Shown in pieces: positions 62,514-64,000 of a stretch of DNA of 64,000 nucleotides. Both the position numbers and the translations under genes were made by a program. The DNA comes from Kurthia populi (GTDB lineage: Bacteria > Bacillota > Bacilli > Bacillales_A > Planococcaceae): NCBI RefSeq assembly GCF_042686175.1, contig NZ_JBHUOR010000008.1, positions 121,812 through 185,811 on the forward strand, written 5' to 3'. Numbering within the stretch: position 1 is the first letter of the stretch; every line of letters starts with the position of its first letter. The notes beneath the pieces are model-generated. The model was given only the letters and a program-made list of their open reading frames with translations, did no database searches and was not told the DNA's origin.

Positions 62514-62588
62514 TGGCTGGGGTACCAGGATTCGAACCTGGGCATGACGGAATCAAAATCCGTTGCCTTACCGCTTGGCTATACCCCA
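62514..62588 (-). tRNA. tRNA-Gln (TTG)
   Basis: Anticodon loop TTTTGAT; acceptor TGGGGTA/TACCCCA, discriminator G, encoded CCA. Only 3 bases from tRNA-Gly. Confidence 0.95.
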
Positions 62589-62592
62589 ATAA

Positions 62593-62669
62593 TGGGGCGA
62601 CTGATGGGAATCGAACCCACGAATGCCGGAACCACAATCCGGTGTGTTAACCACTTCACCACAATCGCC
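62593..62669 (-). tRNA. tRNA-His (GTG)
   Basis: Anticodon loop TTGTGGT; extra 5' G at position -1 pairs with C73, the histidine identity element; encoded CCA. Confidence 0.95.
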
Positions 62670-62735
62670 ATTACATTATATGTTTGTCTCGGTGACTGTC
62701 AAACAATCACCTAAACGTTATAGGTTTAATTAAAT

Positions 62736-62809
62736 TGGCAGGGGCAGTAGGAATCGAACCCACACCAAAGGTTTTGGAGACCTCTATTCTACCGTTGAAC
62801 TATGCCCCT
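62736..62809 (-). tRNA. tRNA-Trp (CCA)
   Basis: Anticodon loop CTCCAAA; acceptor AGGGGCA/TGCCCCT, discriminator G, encoded CCA. A 66-base gap separates it from tRNA-His. Confidence 0.95.
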
Positions 62810-62814
62810 ATAAA

Positions 62815-62898
62815 TGGTGGAGGGGGGCAGATTCGAACTGCCGAACCCGAAGGAGCGGATTTACAGTCCGCCGCGTTTAGCCTCTTCGCTACCCCTCC
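62815..62898 (-). tRNA. tRNA-Tyr (GTA)
   Basis: Class II tRNA with long variable arm; anticodon loop CTGTAAA; acceptor GGAGGGG/CCCCTCC, encoded CCA. Confidence 0.95.
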
Positions 62899-62905
62899 AA
62901 ATATA

Positions 62906-62978
<73 letters not shown>

Positions 62979-62981
62979 AAA

Positions 62982-63057
62982 TGGTGGGTTTGGACGGAAT
63001 CGAACCGCCGACACTTAGAGCTTCAATCTAATGCTCTACCAACTGAGCTACAAACCC
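62982..63057 (-). tRNA. tRNA-Phe (GAA)
   Basis: Anticodon loop TTGAAGC; acceptor GGGTTTG/CAAACCC, discriminator A, encoded CCA. Confidence 0.95.
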
Positions 63058-63075
63058 ACAATTAAATTTTTAAAA

Positions 63076-63152
63076 TGGCGGTCCGGACGGGACTCGAACC
63101 CGCGACCTCCTGCGTGACAGGCAGGCATTCTAACCAGCTGAACTACCGGACC
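63076..63152 (-). tRNA. tRNA-Asp (GTC)
   Basis: Anticodon loop CTGTCAC; acceptor GGTCCGG/CCGGACC, discriminator G, encoded CCA. Confidence 0.95.
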
Positions 63153-63154
63153 AT

Positions 63155-63229
<75 letters not shown>

Positions 63230-63248
63230 ATAATGATATTAATTTAAA

Positions 63249-63324
63249 TGGTGGAGGATGACGGGATCGAACCGCCGACCCCCTGCTTGTAAGGCAGGTG
63301 CTCTCCCAGCTGAGCTAATCCTCC
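63249..63324 (-). tRNA. tRNA-Val (TAC)
   Basis: Anticodon loop CTTACAA; acceptor GGAGGAT/ATCCTCC, encoded CCA. Confidence 0.95.
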
Positions 63325-63328
63325 AAAA

Positions 63329-63403
63329 TGGTGACCCCTACGGGATTCGAACCCGTGTTACCGCCGTGAAAGGGCGGTGTCTTAACCGCTTGACCAAGGG
63401 GCC
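63329..63403 (-). tRNA. tRNA-Glu (TTC)
   Basis: Anticodon loop CTTTCAC; acceptor begins GGCCCCT, 3' side AGGGGTC, discriminator A, encoded CCA. Confidence 0.95.
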
Positions 63404-63460
63404 ATCAGAGAAATCTTTGAATTTCTATATATAAATAAGTTCTGAGTGTCGTGAAGAATA

Positions 63461-63552
63461 TGGCGGAGAGTAAGGGATTTGAACCCTTGAGACAGGTGTA
63501 CCCGCCTACACGATTTCCAATCGTGCTCCTTCGGCCACTCGGACAACTCTCC
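63461..63552 (-). tRNA. tRNA-Ser (GGA)
   Basis: 92 nt class II tRNA with long variable arm; anticodon loop TTGGAAA; acceptor GGAGAGT/ACTCTCC, discriminator G, encoded CCA. Its anticodon matches the UCC specifier of the T-box at 13968-14250. Confidence 0.95.
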
Positions 63553-63567
63553 GAGATATCATAAAAA

Positions 63568-63644
63568 TGGCTCCGCTGACAGGACTCGAACCTGTGACCC
63601 TCTGATTAACAGTCAGATGCTGCTACCAACTGAGCTACAGCGGA
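63568..63644 (-). tRNA. tRNA-Asn (GTT)
   Basis: Anticodon loop CTGTTAA; acceptor TCCGCTG/CAGCGGA, discriminator G, encoded CCA. First tRNA after 5S rRNA. Confidence 0.95.
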
Positions 63645-63664
63645 ATAGTAAAAAAAGAATTACA

Positions 63665-63781
63665 GCCTAGCGACGTTCTACTCTCGCAGGGGGAAACCCC
63701 CAACTACCATCGACGCTAAAGAGCTTAACTTCTGTGTTCGGCATGGGAACAGGTGTGACCTCTTTGCCATCATCACTAGAC
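63665..63781 (-). rRNA. rrf: 5S ribosomal RNA
   Basis: 117 nt. Minus strand starts GTCTAGTGATGATGGC, contains the conserved CCGAACACAGAAGTTAAG and ends AACGTCGCTAGGC. Lies between 23S rRNA and the tRNA array. Confidence 0.95.
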
Positions 63782-63900
63782 TATTTTCTTTAAGAACAAA
63801 AATAATTATATCATTTAATAATAATAAGTCAACACTTTTTTATTATGATAAAATAATTGTTCTTTCAAAACTGGATAAACTGTGACATGAAAGTAATATT

Positions 63901-64000
63901 TGGTTAAGTCCTCGACCTATTAGTATTCGTCAACTCCGTACATCGCTGCACTTCCATCTCGAACCTATCTACCTGATCGTCTTTCAGGGGTCTTACTTAC
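63901..64000 (-). rRNA. rrl: 23S ribosomal RNA (3' end only)
   Basis: Minus strand ends ACTAATAGGTCGAGGACTTA, the conserved 3' end of 23S rRNA, preceded by GTGCAGCGATGTACGGAGT-like sequence. The rest lies beyond the window. A 119-base AT-rich spacer separates it from 5S. Confidence 0.95.

Overview
The window is a stretch of AT-rich chromosome from a Gram-positive bacterium of the order Bacillales. Gene content and order follow the yha/yhe/yhc part of the Bacillus subtilis map (hemEHY, hmoB, ecsAB, hit, trpP, scoC, prsA, yhaM, yheABE, bmrCD-like yheIH, yhcXYZ). Local differences, such as no serC beside trpP/scoC and tandem opp operons, suggest a Planococcaceae relative (Lysinibacillus/Solibacillus/Kurthia-like). 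That placement is inference. No prophage, CRISPR array or plasmid gene was seen; the only mobile DNA noticed is a decayed IS3-like remnant near 49.2-49.5 kb.

Layout. 1-4.7 kb: heme synthesis genes hemE-hemH-hemY (minus strand; hemY runs off the left edge), the heme monooxygenase gene hmoB and an M20 amidohydrolase. 4.8-13.6 kb: ecsAB, hit, trpP (with TRAP-like triplets before its start), a YtxH-type protein, scoC, a DUF3267 protein, prsA, yhaM, a YhzC-like protein and an enoyl-CoA hydratase. 13.9-17.1 kb: a serine T-box leader controlling a class V aminotransferase and serA. 17.1-32 kb: an uncalled 29-aa membrane peptide gene, a HAD hydrolase, then two complete oligopeptide permease sets (oppBCDF) interleaved with three oppA genes at a period of about 5.88 kb. 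CodY-like boxes precede every oppA. 32-42 kb: a DUF2785 protein, hemZ, the oxygen sensor hemAT, yheA/yheB/yheE, an MFS transporter and the heterodimeric ABC exporter yheI/yheH. The exporter sits behind a leader peptide, hairpin and terminator that look like a ribosome-mediated attenuator.

43-49.2 kb: a CNNM/CBS membrane protein with a small upstream ORF that may control its ribosome site, the YhcYZ two-component pair with a cysteine-rich GAF sensor, the GNAT-nitrilase fusion YhcX, and a BdbC/thioredoxin pair. 49.2-49.8 kb: IS3-like remnant plus a structured 106-bp repeat. 49.8-55.3 kb: a DUF554 protein, aldo/keto reductase, purine permease with a PurR-like double box, trmL and queG. 55.3-62.1 kb: a B3/4-domain protein, an orphan structured stretch, a murein-peptide recycling group (ykfC, ykfB, ykfA homologues and a gamma-glutamyl amidohydrolase) and a GGDEF protein. 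62.2-64 kb: fifteen tRNA genes, 5S rRNA and the 3' end of 23S rRNA, all on the minus strand; the tRNA order closely matches B. subtilis trnD as I remember it.

Themes: heme supply and sensing (HemEHY, HemZ, HmoB, HemAT); peptide uptake and use (two Opp systems, ScoC, Ykf enzymes that process murein tripeptides); protein export and quality control (EcsAB, PrsA, BdbC). Several separate nutrient-sensing switches can be read directly from the DNA (T-box, TRAP-like, CodY-like, PurR-like). Starts were often moved from the longest open frame to the ATG/GTG/TTG with a properly spaced Shine-Dalgarno (SD) sequence.
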